Source: Candida dubliniensis CD36 (taxonomy: Eukaryota > Ascomycota > Pichiomycetes > Serinales > Debaryomycetaceae). From it: DNA of 64,000 nt. A program made the translations under genes and the position numbers. The stretch is from contig NC_012862.1 of the NCBI RefSeq assembly GCF_000026945.1, positions 736,501-800,500 on the forward strand, read 5' to 3'. Below are positions 49,177 to 60,436 of this stretch, piece after piece; the stretch's first letter is position 1; each line of letters begins with the position of its first letter. The notes beneath the pieces are model-generated. The model had not been told where the DNA came from. It ran no database searches and saw only the letters and a program-made list of their open reading frames with translations.

Positions 49177-51849
49177 TATTAATTGTCTAATATTTTTATT
49201 CTCTGTTTGTATATATGTATTAGTATCTAGTTTGTTTGTTTTTTTAAAGAGTGCCTGTGATTGTGTCGGGGGAAAGGGTAGTGTAGAAAGAATTGTTTGG
49301 TATTATAAATAACGTGACACGGTGTGGGAGGAGGAGAAACACAATAGAACAATAAACAAATAAATGAAAAGTTAGTTGTATAACAAATGAATGAAATGAA
49401 ATAATTAGGTTTCAAGTACCAAGAGAAAGAAAGAAAGAAAAAAGAGTGAAAATAAAATTGATTTAATTTAATTTGTGGGTTTTGTGGGTTTGGAGTTGAA
49501 AAAAAAAAATAATGAATGAATGGAATGGAATAAAATAAAATAAAAGGCAGTAGTATATGGTGATTGTGTGTGTGTGTGTGTTGTTGTTGAGAATTGATAA
49601 GGGCTAATAGTTGGGAGGGAATGAGTGGGTGAGTCAGAAATCGAACGAAAAATATAAAAACTAAAAAGTGGAGAAAATTACACGAAAAGATAATAAAAGA
49701 TAAAACAAATCTCTCTCTACTCTTATTTTATTGATCTTGTGACTTCAACTAAATAACCAAGAGTTGTCCAGTTACTGATTAAACTGTTAGATGCTTTCTC
49801 CCCTTGTCTATAGCACATAGAACCTGAGTAATTGAAATAATTCACAATTAATCAATCCCCCAGGAGTAGATTTGGATTTGTAAACACATTCTCCAACCAG
49901 CGAATAGAATTTCGTTGATTATTTTGTGAACGGTGTTTTGAACATCATTATTATTAGGTGGATCTTTCGGAAGTTTATGTCCTAACTTTCAATTACTTGC
50001 AAGCGATGGTGAATAGGGTTTATTTGAGTTAAGATAGGATAACCAAATGAATGTGACGCAAAGGTTTTGACTAAATTGATCTTTCTTTAATTTTATTTTT
50101 GCTGTACAAAACTAGAAACTCCAGCCACAAACAATAATAATGTTTGGGCCGCTACCGGTGCCATTGTTAACTATAATGTTATTAACAATTCTGGTTTTTC
50201 TCGGTGGTATACGTCCGAAAAAATAAGAACTACTCTTTTGTAATTTCAATGAAATAGCTCATATACAATAATTTATCATTGTCGATGTGGTGATAAAGAA
50301 ATCAACAGATGTTAAACGGCAGCAATATCCCCGATATAATTCAACCCTTAAGATACAACAGGAAGACAAAAGAATAATCTTTGCTTTTGACATTACATTC
50401 AGACGAACGTTTTGATTGTGTTATTTTTTAGTTTAATTTTGCAATCGTTCGGTCGCAAAATTTTGACCAAAATTTGCATTCACTAGATTTGAATAATTAA
50501 GGATCATTCCAGCGAATCAGAATTCTAATACTCAGCTCACCGACAATTAATTTCTGGAAAGACATTGATGATTGATTCTACATAGATGCAAATTTACCAC
50601 CATAGTAGGAAACATATTCATATAGATTTAGTTATAACTTTGCTTTGGTATATATTAGTATGGACTTATATACAATGAGTAATCGACTATCCTCAGTTAC
50701 TATGCACAGATGTACTCCATTGTATCTAGTGATCAATTACTAATTGAAGAATAGTCAGCACAGCAGAGAACCAATTAACTTTACACGAAGGTTATGCAAT
50801 AATAATTATCTCTCCACTTTTTCTTGTTTCTTTTTTTCCATTTTCGGAATTTCATTTTTTTTTTTACCTTTTCTTCTTTTTACATCAAATGGATATCATC
50901 AACTAAATAACTATAACTCTTTAAATTATTCTCTGCTTCATTAATACTACACTGCACCAGGAAATTGACTGATTGTAGAAGAAGAAGGACAGGAAGAGGT
51001 GGCTTGAGAAAACAACCAGCAAGAATTAATTCTTTGTTCTATTTTTTTTTTTTCTTGACTCGCTTGGCTTTCCCTTCCGGACGGAACCACTTGAGAACAT
51101 AGAAACGAAAGGCTGCGAAACACATTAAAAATAGTTGGTGGTGGTGGGAAGTAATGATTCCTTTTTTGGTGTCATACCACCATTCCCCTCTCCCCAACAC
51201 ATACATACCGATAATGGTAGCAATCGCCCACTCACTCACTCACTACATTGAAAGCACATATCACGTACATAACAATGCATATAAAGTCTTTAAATCCCGA
51301 ATAATCCTTCTTCTTCTTCTTCTCCTCCTCTCTTATTCTTCCCTTACTTGCCCGCCTCCTCCCCCCCTCCTTTTTCTTTTTTTGTATTGCTCACACGCAC
51401 ATTCTTACTTCTTTTAATTATAATAAGTAAACATAAATGAACAATTATGTGGATATCGTCATCATCATCATTCACTTGCTGTTAATTTACAATCACGCAT
51501 AAGGTATAACGCACACACAAATTGGACATCGATTTATGTATTTCTTAACCTTTCTTTCTCCTTTTCTTGCCCTAACCAATCATTTCCCTTAACTTTTTTT
51601 TTGGATTCCTTCCATTTATTTACTTAAATGTTTATTTTTCGTCTCCCCACAAGTTCCAATTAACTGCTTTTCATTAAAGTTATTAAATCCCTTACTTCAA
51701 TCCATTACTGGTATTCTTTAATTTTCAAAAAAACAGATTTATCAATCTATAATATAGTTATCAACAGTAGAAATTTACTAAAAACAAATTAGAGAGCAAA
51801 AAAAAAAGTGCTAAAAGGTATTAATTCGAAATAAAAAACTAGTTATCCA
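49177..51849. other. Intergenic, ALT1 promoter and upstream region of the next gene
   Basis: 2.7 kb without a supported gene. It contains a TG microsatellite near 49567-49580, GAAA repeats near 49430-49441, a CTT/CTC tract near 51307-51335 and C runs near 51358-51368. No tRNA or LTR was recognised. Confidence 0.5.
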
Positions 51850-52659
51850 ATGTCGAGACATTCATCACGTAAGTGTTCATTGGCCATTGAATCACCAATA
51901 AATGACGCTTGTAACAATCCATTAAATGCGTTTTTAATATACAGTGGAGATACAGACATCAACAGCAATAATAATAGTAATGGTGATGATGGGATGGCTA
52001 CACCAGATGAATCAATGTCACCATTATCATCATCATTATTGTTATCCCCAATGACCCCACCAGGTTCAAGAAATACAACTCAACCAAGTCACCAACATTT
52101 GGTTAAATCTCGTCGCCGTCCTTCTATGATTAAGTCTACATCATTACCCGAATTAACAGCAATGTCTACCAATACTATTACTTCTCCTCCACTCAGTGCA
52201 CTTACCACTAATTCTTCCACGCATGCAATATTGGGTAATCGACGAATTTCAATTTGTGATTTGGATAATTTCACCGGGGAGATTGATTATGTTAAACAAC
52301 AACAGCACCAACAACAACAACAACAGTTATATGGTTCCGATGCTGCAAATTTCATGTATTGTAACTTATCAACTAGTGATATCGTTCAAACTCCTCGTAA
52401 ATTCTCATTTCATCATCGTCCTAAAACTGCTCCAGCAACAATGCCTGGCAATGGTAATGAGACACCATATAATGGTAATCATGAATATGGACTCAAACAA
52501 CAAAAGGAGTCTATGGAAATAGAAGAGGAAGAAACAGAAGCTGTCCAAGACCCCCAATTACCAAGACATTATATTGAAAATTTGGCAAGCTTCCAATTTC
52601 GAAATCATAAACGAAGAAATTCAATAGCTTTAAAATTTGAAGAACCGAAAATATTGTGA
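51850..52659 (+). CDS. Phospho-site-rich protein of unknown function
   Basis: I do not recognise a domain in this 269-residue protein. It starts MSRHSSRKCSLAIESP and is Ser/Thr/Asn/Gln-rich, with a poly-Gln/His stretch (about 150-159). Four basic motifs fit PKA-type sites: RRRPSMIKSTSLPEL, GNRRISICDLDNFTG, RKFSFHHRPKTAPA and HKRRNSIALKFEEP near the C-terminus. TPDESMSPLSSSLLLSPMTPPGS adds proline-directed sites. Such an arrangement suggests a disordered signalling target. Intergenic spacers of 2.7 and 1.6 kb on its sides fit a regulated gene. Confidence 0.65.
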   Translation: MSRHSSRKCSLAIESPINDACNNPLNAFLIYSGDTDINSNNNSNGDDGMATPDESMSPLSSSLLLSPMTPPGSRNTTQPSHQHLVKSRRRPSMIKSTSLPELTAMSTNTITSPPLSALTTNSSTHAILGNRRISICDLDNFTGEIDYVKQQQHQQQQQQLYGSDAANFMYCNLSTSDIVQTPRKFSFHHRPKTAPATMPGNGNETPYNGNHEYGLKQQKESMEIEEEETEAVQDPQLPRHYIENLASFQFRNHKRRNSIALKFEEPKIL

Positions 52660-54301
52660 CAGAACTCACACAATTTGCATCTATATATGATGAAAGTGTG
52701 ACTTATTAAACAAATGACGAAGTCACATCCTGTCAATCGTGTTGTTAATTATTCTTAAGAGCTTTATCAAAACCAAGAATGGACTATATAAGATATCCAT
52801 ATATTTCATTTGTTGTTAGTTGGTCTTAGTTTTCATTTCACAAACAACTGACGCGTACAAAGCAAGAATAGCCTAGGACTATTTAGTGATTTATTGTTGT
52901 TTGAATTAAATTTTGTTTATAATTGTGTATATAGTTATTGATTCAATTGTATTCTCTCTCTCCATTACTTTTTTGGACCAGAAAGATATATCTTTTACAG
53001 AGAACATTCGTAGGCACTCTAAATACCCACAATAAAAAGAAGCAAAATATCTTGACTATATATCTATTTATTTATTGATCTAGAATGAGATGGTTCCAGA
53101 TTACATCATTTAATCCAGGAGCGTAAGAGCGTTTTCTTTCTAAAAAAAAAAAAAAAGGAGAGAATTCAGGGGAAAGGGGGGATTGGGGGAGGCTAAAGAA
53201 ACTACTAAAACAGTAACAAAAATAAAGACCTGGAATCAAAAAAAAAAGCATCTCGGTTCAATTTGGAATATTCAATCAATTATACTACATAGAACGTTCA
53301 AGCTATTTCTATTATTACTTCTTGATATTTGGTAAGACTACTTGGAGGCTGTGGGTATTATGCAGGTTCTTGTGCGCGTGTGCGTGTGTCTAAAACAAAC
53401 TTAATATTAGCAATTAGATATGATGGGTATTAGTAGAATCAACTTAGTCATATAATATTCGCCCCAAAAACAGGAGTAATCCATAGTATAACTGTTTACT
53501 TAACAATTAGTTCTTTGTTTGGCTTATTATTTGAACGGATTAAAATTGACACAGCCAATGATATATGATTGATCTTCTATTTAGTGCTCGTGAATTTAGT
53601 TCATGTAGTGTGATGTAGTCAAAAAAAAAAAAAAAAAAAAAAAAAAAGAAGAATAGTGTTAGTGTGCGCCCAAAAATAATCAAACTTGCTGGAACAAAAA
53701 CAACAACGACAAAGAGCAACAATAAACTGCTATTAAATCTTATTTTGTGTTACTTTCTACAGGAGATTGTTTTTGAAGGCTAGTATTAAGTTATATTCCC
53801 GATTTTCAAATTGTTCTGCTTTTTTTTTTAAATTTAATTTAACTTAACTTAAGGTAGTTTGTTTATTGTGGTGAATTAAAGTGATAAGGCTAAACGTACG
53901 ATTTGAATTCCATTTCATTTATATATATATGTAGTGTTTTCTTTTCCACTTGCTCTTCTCTCATTCATTTTCGTTATACAAATATTATTATCTACTTCAA
54001 GGTCAGTTTTCAAGGTAATTTATCTCACATTAACTGCTACTAAATCTTTCACACAAAAGTAAGCAGTCACAAAATTCCTTTGGCTGCTTGAGATAGTTTC
54101 TAACATCAACAAGAATAGCAACAATATCAACAATACAGATCTCCTTTTTTTTTTTTCTTGTTTGACACACCTATATTTATATCCATCCCCATTCATTCGT
54201 TAAGTTTTCCATTTATTCCAAGCTAGTGCTCCCTCCTGATTATTGATTTTGTCTAACCAAATAACCATTCCTTCCCAACAAAACAAAAATAACCAACTAC
54301 C
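52660..54301. other. Intergenic, KRE62 upstream region
   Basis: No gene is supported. It contains an MCB-like ACGCGT at 52851-52856, an A run at about 53141-53154, a GT/GC-rich microsatellite near 53371-53389, and a long A run at about 53622-53647. A T run near 54145-54157 precedes the KRE62 leader. Confidence 0.5.
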
Positions 54302-56464
54302 ATGGCAAGACGTAATTTAACTAAGAATACCAATGGAAACGGATATCAAGAGACAAACCCATTCGACAATCAAGCCAATCAAAATTATAACAACAATTCT
54401 ACCAGACAATCTTATCCTGGGTTCACAGATCCTTTCGACTCTAGCAATAGACTTGATGATGGGTCATTTGATTTCGAAAACCATTCTTCTTATCCATCTT
54501 CCTCCACATCCACATCTTCTATCGTCAATCAATATGGTCGTCCTTTCACAGTAAATAATGGATTATCATCAAGTAATGGAAGCAGCGGTTCCCATTTGTT
54601 ACAAGGTCAAAATGATTACAATCTACTGCTGCTGCCAAATCTACAACACCACCAACAATACCTCCAAGGTGCTGAAAATGATAAGTCGTCGTCCCTTGTA
54701 AATTCCAATATAAACAATATTAAAGTCGACGTACCTTACGACTACGACAGGTATCCCAAAATTATTGGCCGAGCATCATCGAGTAACTCGTTAAACAATA
54801 CTAGCAATAATGCCCCCTATCAATCTGATACACCATCAATATCATCAAATTCATTCAGTAAAAATCCCAATAATACATTAAACAGTAGCCACAACAATAT
54901 GTTTGACTTTAGTCCATTTGGTGGCTATCCAGCAAGTTCATTCCCACTCAATATTGATGAAAAGGAACCCGATGATTATCTTCATAACCCAGACCCAGTT
55001 CACGACGTGATTTATGAAAAAAATAGATTTTGGAATGATTTGAAAACTGCTGATCGTAAATCATTTGGTGGGATTTTGGGATTTTTATTTTTAATCGCAG
55101 CAGCAGTGGCGGTGTTTGTTGTAGTACCAGCATTAACTTACTCGGGAGTAACCACTCATAGTCCTCCAGAGGAATACGAAATTTTGACCCACTATTCATA
55201 TCCATCACTTTCAGCAATTCGCACTTCATTGATCGATCCAGACACGCCGCAGGATGCGATGACAATGAAGGCCAAAGACGGTACTAATTGGTCCTTAGTA
55301 TTCAGTGATGAATTTAATATCATGGGCAGGACTTTTTACGAAGGTGACGATCAATTTTGGACAGCTCCTGACTTGCACTATGATGCCACTAAGGACTTGG
55401 AATGGTACGACCCTGATGCAGCAACTACTAGTAATGGTACTCTCAATTTACAAATGGATGCATTTAAAAACCATAATTTATTTTATCGGTCCGGGATGGT
55501 GCAAAGCTGGAACAAGCTTTGTTTCACACAGGGCAAAATCGTTATTTCAGCACGATTAGCCAATAAAGGTACCGTTTCTGGATTGTGGCCAGGGATATGG
55601 ACTATGGGTAACTTGGGTCGCCCCGGATACTTAGCTTCTACAGAAGGAATATGGCCCTATTCTTATGATTCTTGTGATTCTGGTATTACACCCAACCAAT
55701 CATCTCCCGACGGTATTTCATATTTACCGGGACAAAGATTAAATAAATGTACTTGTCCTGGTGAGTCGCATCCAAATCGTGGTGTTGGTCGTGGTGCTCC
55801 GGAAATTGATGTCATTGAAGCAGAAATAAGTACTGATGTCACTGGCAAGAAAGAAAATCTTGGTGTAGCATCCCAATCCTTACAATTAGCACCAATGGAT
55901 ATTTGGTATTACCCTGACATTGACTATTTAGAAATTTACAACACATCAGTAACCACGATGAATACTTATACTGGTGGTCCGTTTCAACAAGCATTGTCAG
56001 GAACTACCACATTAAATAAAACTTGGTACGAACTAGGGGGCGATGGTGTACACAATTTTCAAACGTATGGGTATGAATATCTAAATGACAAAGAAAAGGG
56101 GTATTTAAGATGGTTTGTTGGTGATGATCCCACATTGACAGTTTATCCCCAAGCTTTGCATCCTAATGGGAATATTGGGTGGAGACCATTGAGTAAAGAA
56201 CCCATGTCAATCGTTATGAATTTAGGGGTTTCCAATAATTGGGCTTATATCGACTGGCCTAGTTTGAGTTTCCCTTCAACATTCCGTATTGATTATGTTC
56301 GACTTTATCAACCACCAAATCAAATTAATGTTGGATGCGACCCAGCAGATTTCCCTACATCTGATTATATTGAAGAGCATATCAATGTGTATCAAAATGT
56401 TAATTTAACTTCGTTTGAAGATGGTGGGTACAGTTTTCCAAAGCATTCATTAATTGGTTGCTAA
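54302..56464 (+). CDS. KRE62: Kre6/Skn1-type beta-1,6-glucan synthesis protein (GH16)
   Basis: A 720-residue type II membrane protein. The cytosolic N-terminus (about 1-250) is Asn/Ser-rich and disordered, then a signal-anchor (about 256-282, GGILGFLFLIAAAVAVFVVVPALTY) and a lumenal GH16-type domain follow. Kre6/Skn1 hallmarks are VFSDEFN, FWTAPDLHYDATKDLEWYDPDA, GLWPGIWTMGNLGRPGY and the catalytic-type EIDVIE at 501-506. The last matches GH16 E-x-D-x-x-E (E501, D503, E506). The end has YIEEHINVYQNVNLTSFEDGGYSFPKHSLIGC. Kre6-family proteins are needed for beta-1,6-glucan in the wall. Three CTG codons in a row lie at about 54627-54635 and would read Ser-Ser-Ser. Which paralogue this is (KRE6, SKN1 or KRE62) is inferred from gene order. 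Confidence 0.88.
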   Translation: MARRNLTKNTNGNGYQETNPFDNQANQNYNNNSTRQSYPGFTDPFDSSNRLDDGSFDFENHSSYPSSSTSTSSIVNQYGRPFTVNNGLSSSNGSSGSHLLQGQNDYNLLLLPNLQHHQQYLQGAENDKSSSLVNSNINNIKVDVPYDYDRYPKIIGRASSSNSLNNTSNNAPYQSDTPSISSNSFSKNPNNTLNSSHNNMFDFSPFGGYPASSFPLNIDEKEPDDYLHNPDPVHDVIYEKNRFWNDLKTADRKSFGGILGFLFLIAAAVAVFVVVPALTYSGVTTHSPPEEYEILTHYSYPSLSAIRTSLIDPDTPQDAMTMKAKDGTNWSLVFSDEFNIMGRTFYEGDDQFWTAPDLHYDATKDLEWYDPDAATTSNGTLNLQMDAFKNHNLFYRSGMVQSWNKLCFTQGKIVISARLANKGTVSGLWPGIWTMGNLGRPGYLASTEGIWPYSYDSCDSGITPNQSSPDGISYLPGQRLNKCTCPGESHPNRGVGRGAPEIDVIEAEISTDVTGKKENLGVASQSLQLAPMDIWYYPDIDYLEIYNTSVTTMNTYTGGPFQQALSGTTTLNKTWYELGGDGVHNFQTYGYEYLNDKEKGYLRWFVGDDPTLTVYPQALHPNGNIGWRPLSKEPMSIVMNLGVSNNWAYIDWPSLSFPSTFRIDYVRLYQPPNQINVGCDPADFPTSDYIEEHINVYQNVNLTSFEDGGYSFPKHSLIGC

Positions 56465-56866
56465 AATAAAAAATAAACTCCAAGAACAACTACATATGGT
56501 ATTTCCCATGGTAAAAATTTTTTTTTTTTTTTTTTTTTTTTCATGATTGATTTTGTATTATTACTATTATTGTTATATTTATTGTTTCTTGGTATTGCTT
56601 CTGATTGATTTTGTATTAGTACTATCATTATTATGATTATGTTTCTTATTTCCAGTGTGTATGATATTTACGATTTTGGATTAGGATTATACCATTATTA
56701 GATATAATGTACATATATATGTATTTGTAAACTTTAGTTATCTATTTATCTATCTCTTATATCTGTGGTCTAGGCTAGAAATAATGCACAATATCCTCCC
56801 AATAAATGTACTAACAGGTAAATATTGTAAATGCCACGAATGCAGTTTCGTTTAAACAAATCGTTT
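56465..56866. other. Convergent 3' flanks of KRE62 and NCA2
   Basis: Contains a long T run (about 56519-56541) and AT-rich repeats of the type TTATTACTATTATTG. No gene is supported. Confidence 0.6.
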
Positions 56867-58990
56867 TCATCTGAAATATGCACCGTACATGTTCCATATT
56901 TTACGAATTAAGTCAAGCTTGGTACTGATATCAAACTGCTTATTATTCAATTCATTTAAATCATTGATCCAATCATCTTTTAAATCAATTGGTATTAAAT
57001 AACTTGAAAAAACGAACAAGTTGATTATTTCAATTAACAATTCCCCTTCATAGAATTCCTGATGACGATTATTGCCAACACCGTTCATAGACCTTTTGTT
57101 TTGTTCGTCTTCTTGTTGAGGTTTCTTCTCTTGTAATTGCAACAATATCAATAGATTCTCAATATTATTCAAACATTTCAAACAAACAATATTCAATTGC
57201 TTGCCATTAATGATTATCGAGCCAGCACCACTGCCATTGCTCTTACCACTATTGGCCAAAATTCTATACATTTGATACAATATCAAAATTGACGGACTTA
57301 TTGACACCATAGCAAATAATAGTTGTTGTGATTTCAACAACTTATCAATCCCATTTATTGCCATGGCTCCATCAACTTTACCCTTTTGTATTTGAATCAA
57401 GATCAATCTTAATAGTGACCCAGTGATCAAATATTTAATAGGTGATTTGATTTCGTTTTCATACGTCGACATGATAATTTTTAAATCGCCATTTTTGACA
57501 TCATTAGTAATCTGTGATTCAGTAACGTCTATATGATTATCTTGAGCAAATTGATAAATCATTGAGTTTAACGAATCAAATTCAGAATTCAATGAATCCT
57601 TACTAGTGATCGATAATTGACTATCACTACTAGTATTTCTCAAAATATCCAACATGTCATAAACAGGTTTTATTACCCAGTTTTTGAAAAACCCTACAAC
57701 TGGTTCAATGCCATTATAATTGATCCAATAAATGATTTCTTGACGATTAGCGTAAACTTTTTTGGTTTGTGAAGGTCCATAAAAAATAATCAATGCAATT
57801 ATTATCCAATATCTTGTCAAAAACCCAGGAGAAGATGTTATATCATAGGATTTTTTATCAAATTTAACAACATGTTCCATTGCTTGTAATATCATATTCT
57901 TCTTTTTCTGATAAGCAGCTGCATTAAGGTTCTGTGAAATTAGCTGGTCTTGAGTTGAATCTAATTGTAAAATTACACTCAATGCTTCTAAATAATCTTT
58001 TGGATTAGTCTTAATCAATTTATCGATATTTCCAATGTTAATAGCAATTTCGTCATCAATTTTACGTAATTTCGACTTTGCTTCTTTCACAACCAAATTG
58101 ATAGGGAATTTGATGACAGATTTAATTGAATGCAAATACCATTTAATCGATAATGTTCTCTGCTTATGTTTGTGTTTGGTTCTAGTTCTATCATTTGATA
58201 ACAATATAAAACTAATTGATGGTGGCGATTGCTGACGAATAGAGGTTATCAACCCATTAAATGCAAGTTTGCAAACATTTTTAATAACCAACAAATAACG
58301 GGAAATAATATTATCTTCCTCCTTCCCTCCTGATTGACTGGATAATTGGTACAACCCATTCCCATTATTATTATTATTATTGTTATCACTATGAAATAGG
58401 ATTCTCTTAGTTTTAACAAAAATGTCACAGCCAAAATTGTACAACTTTATCGGTGATGTTTGCATAAAGTATATCAATTTATTAATTGTAGAGGAATTAT
58501 TCAATGCTTGCCAATAAACTTGTTGGTTTTTCAAAATCAATGTTTTATAGATTAGGGAATTGGTTAAACTTAACGTCGTTGTCAATATTATATACCTCTC
58601 TATAATTTCTAAGATTGTCTTCGTGTTGTTGTTCAACGATTCATTACCACCAATACTAGCGAGTTTCATATAAATCAATTTCAATTTGTTCAAGTCAATG
58701 TCAGTGTAAACATGATTGAATTTAAAGTTTTCGACATCCAATAAGAAATACAACTCTTGGAAAACTTGTAAAACATTATCGTTGACTTCACCATTGAATT
58801 GATGTCCTTGGTTCTCCTGTTTCTCTTGTTGCGAGCCTTCAATTGACAACTGATTAACTAAAAATGCCTTTGTATATGAGTTAAGTTGATCGAATTCATG
58901 TTTAATATCTCGTGAAACCCTATTATTGTTGATTATTTGCAATATCTTTTTCGATTTACGGGGGGTCAACCCCAATGATATTAAATCCAT
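56867..58990 (-). CDS. NCA2: Nca2-type mitochondrial protein
   Basis: A 707-residue protein. The C-terminal half carries the NCA2-family region. It has a hydrophobic segment at about 390-407 (LTRYWIIIALIIFYGPSQ), then EPVVGFFKNWVIKPVYDMLDILR, a helical IMSTYENEIKSPIKYLITGSLLRLILIQIQKGKVDGAMAI block, and a second hydrophobic segment (LLFAMVSISPSILILYQMYRIL). In S. cerevisiae Nca2 works with Nca3 on expression of mitochondrial Atp6/Atp8 and is found in the mitochondrial outer membrane. The N-terminal half is more divergent, with an Asn-repeat (encoded about 58365-58385). The assignment rests on the C-terminal motifs. Confidence 0.82.
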   Translation of the reverse strand: MDLISLGLTPRKSKKILQIINNNRVSRDIKHEFDQLNSYTKAFLVNQLSIEGSQQEKQENQGHQFNGEVNDNVLQVFQELYFLLDVENFKFNHVYTDIDLNKLKLIYMKLASIGGNESLNNNTKTILEIIERYIILTTTLSLTNSLIYKTLILKNQQVYWQALNNSSTINKLIYFMQTSPIKLYNFGCDIFVKTKRILFHSDNNNNNNNGNGLYQLSSQSGGKEEDNIISRYLLVIKNVCKLAFNGLITSIRQQSPPSISFILLSNDRTRTKHKHKQRTLSIKWYLHSIKSVIKFPINLVVKEAKSKLRKIDDEIAINIGNIDKLIKTNPKDYLEALSVILQLDSTQDQLISQNLNAAAYQKKKNMILQAMEHVVKFDKKSYDITSSPGFLTRYWIIIALIIFYGPSQTKKVYANRQEIIYWINYNGIEPVVGFFKNWVIKPVYDMLDILRNTSSDSQLSITSKDSLNSEFDSLNSMIYQFAQDNHIDVTESQITNDVKNGDLKIIMSTYENEIKSPIKYLITGSLLRLILIQIQKGKVDGAMAINGIDKLLKSQQLLFAMVSISPSILILYQMYRILANSGKSNGSGAGSIIINGKQLNIVCLKCLNNIENLLILLQLQEKKPQQEDEQNKRSMNGVGNNRHQEFYEGELLIEIINLFVFSSYLIPIDLKDDWINDLNELNNKQFDISTKLDLIRKIWNMYGAYFR

Positions 58991-59170
58991 TGTCCCTTCT
59001 TCTTCGTTGCTTATAGGAAAAAGACAAGATGGTAGATCTAAATGTTAAGTGTAAGACAATACTTAAAAAACAAAAGAGGAAACTGGGGAGTATATAACCA
59101 ATCTAAGAAAAACACACCAAACGATATTTGAATAGCAATCTTAGAATTCGATGGTAAAATATATTCCATG

Positions 59171-59185
59171 GCGGAACTACTCCGC
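59171..59185. promoter_or_regulatory. Zinc-cluster-type palindrome CGG-N7-CCG
   Basis: GCGGA and TCCGC are exact inverted repeats separated by 5 bp, giving CGG-N7-CCG, the architecture bound by fungal Zn2Cys6 dimers. It lies about 180 bp upstream of the NCA2 start. Confidence 0.35.
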
Positions 59186-59212
59186 GCACCTTAAAAAAAG
59201 ACAGCCAAAAAC

Positions 59213-59220
59213 TCACGTGA
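59213..59220. promoter_or_regulatory. E-box palindrome TCACGTGA
   Basis: A perfect 8-bp palindrome matching the Cbf1 consensus RTCACRTG apart from the first base. It lies about 225 bp upstream of NCA2. Confidence 0.35.
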
Positions 59221-59302
59221 CAATATCCTACTACTTGATTATGTGTTTTTATTATACGACACTATATCTAAAAACTGATAGTCCTATAAACATCAGCCAT
59301 AT

Positions 59303-60058
59303 CTATTCATCATCGCTATTCTTTTCATTCAACACCCCTGAAGCCTTAATTAGAATGTCAATATCTTTATCGTTCCAAATTTTGTGCAATACTTTGTTAT
59401 CTTTACCCAAACTCAACGTAGCAAATTCTAATTTTTCACTATTTATGTTTGAAGCATCCATGGTTTTCGATAAAACCTTGATAGCCAATTCGCATGCATC
59501 TTTCAAAGTCAAATCGTCCTTGTAATCTTTCTTCAATAAAGTTTGAGCGGCCGAATTGTTAGCACCAATACTAGTTGCTTTCCAACCACTGTAATTACCA
59601 GAAGGATTCGATGTAAACAATTGGAATTGATATCTATCATCATACCCAGCGTAAAGAAAACTAACACCAAAAGGTCTCAACCCACCATGTTGGGTGTAAC
59701 CTTGTTTGACATCACAAACACGGTTGATCAACATTTCACAAGGAATCTCTTCATCGTACATCTTCAAATATTGTTGAGCTTGAATTCTTGCATTGTTCAC
59801 GAGAATCGATGCATCAGCGGTCATACCAGCCACGGCACAAATCATTTGATCGTTGATAATATATAATTTTTCAGCTGAGCCATCATCATCCAATAACTTG
59901 GAGGTGACCTTTTTTTCACACGCTAAAACGACACCTTCAGAAGATAATATCCCTATGGCTGTACCAGCATTAGATATAGCTTCTTGAGCATATTCAACTT
60001 GATATAATCTACCTTCTGGCGAAAAAATAGTAGTTCTAGAATCGTATCTTCTTGACAT
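59303..60058 (-). CDS. PRE9: 20S proteasome subunit alpha3
   Basis: The 251-residue protein begins MSRRYDSRTTIFSPEGRLYQVEYAQEAI, the alpha-subunit signature in its alpha3/PSMA4 form. The body carries the NTN fold with AIGILSSEGVVLACEKK, GMTADASILVNNARIQAQQY and RPFGVSFLYAGYD. There is no N-terminal catalytic Thr, as expected for an alpha subunit. The tail is acidic (NEKNSDDE). In S. cerevisiae this is the only non-essential 20S subunit and takes part in gating of the core particle. Confidence 0.95.
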   Translation of the reverse strand: MSRRYDSRTTIFSPEGRLYQVEYAQEAISNAGTAIGILSSEGVVLACEKKVTSKLLDDDGSAEKLYIINDQMICAVAGMTADASILVNNARIQAQQYLKMYDEEIPCEMLINRVCDVKQGYTQHGGLRPFGVSFLYAGYDDRYQFQLFTSNPSGNYSGWKATSIGANNSAAQTLLKKDYKDDLTLKDACELAIKVLSKTMDASNINSEKLEFATLSLGKDNKVLHKIWNDKDIDILIKASGVLNEKNSDDE

Positions 60059-60436
60059 GATATGTGGTTTTGTTCGACGTGATAAAAGTGTAGTAGTACT
60101 TTAAGAAAGATGGGATGCTAGTCTTTTGCAATTATACAATGTTTATGTGAAATCAGAATGATCCTTTTATTGCAATTGAATAGAAACGATCTTAAAGAAT
60201 TACAACAATACTGGAGAAGTTGTACTAAGTGGTGGTGGCAACAACAGGTCCTTTTTTTTTTCTCCTACAATTTTTTTTTAGCTTCCATTTTTGTCTCCAC
60301 TATGTCGTGTCGTTATGATATAAATGTCGCAGATCACAAAGTTTTAAAAGGTCCTTGACAACAACATTAACCAACAAGTAAGAATATATTCCAATACCCA
60401 TTCATCAGTATTAAATCATACTTATTTTCATTACCT
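60059..60436. other. Divergent promoter of PRE9 and the TMEM170-like gene
   Basis: No gene is supported. A 66-residue frame here is Trp/Gln/Phe-rich and considered accidental. A proteasome-associated-element-like GGTGGCAAC is listed separately. Confidence 0.5.
60234..60242 (+). promoter_or_regulatory. PACE-like site upstream of PRE9
   Basis: GGTGGCAAC differs in one base from the S. cerevisiae Rpn4 site GGTGGCAAA and lies about 175 bp upstream of PRE9. The C. albicans Rpn4 motif may differ, so function is uncertain. Confidence 0.3.

Larger units (their letters stand above)
58991..59302. other. NCA2 promoter / PRE9 3' flank
   Basis: Holds two candidate regulatory sites, listed separately, and AT-rich sequence. 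No RNA gene was seen. Confidence 0.5.

Noticed and set aside
60158..60358. 66-residue frame between PRE9 and the TMEM170-like gene
   Set aside because: Trp/Gln/Phe-rich low-complexity sequence in a divergent promoter.
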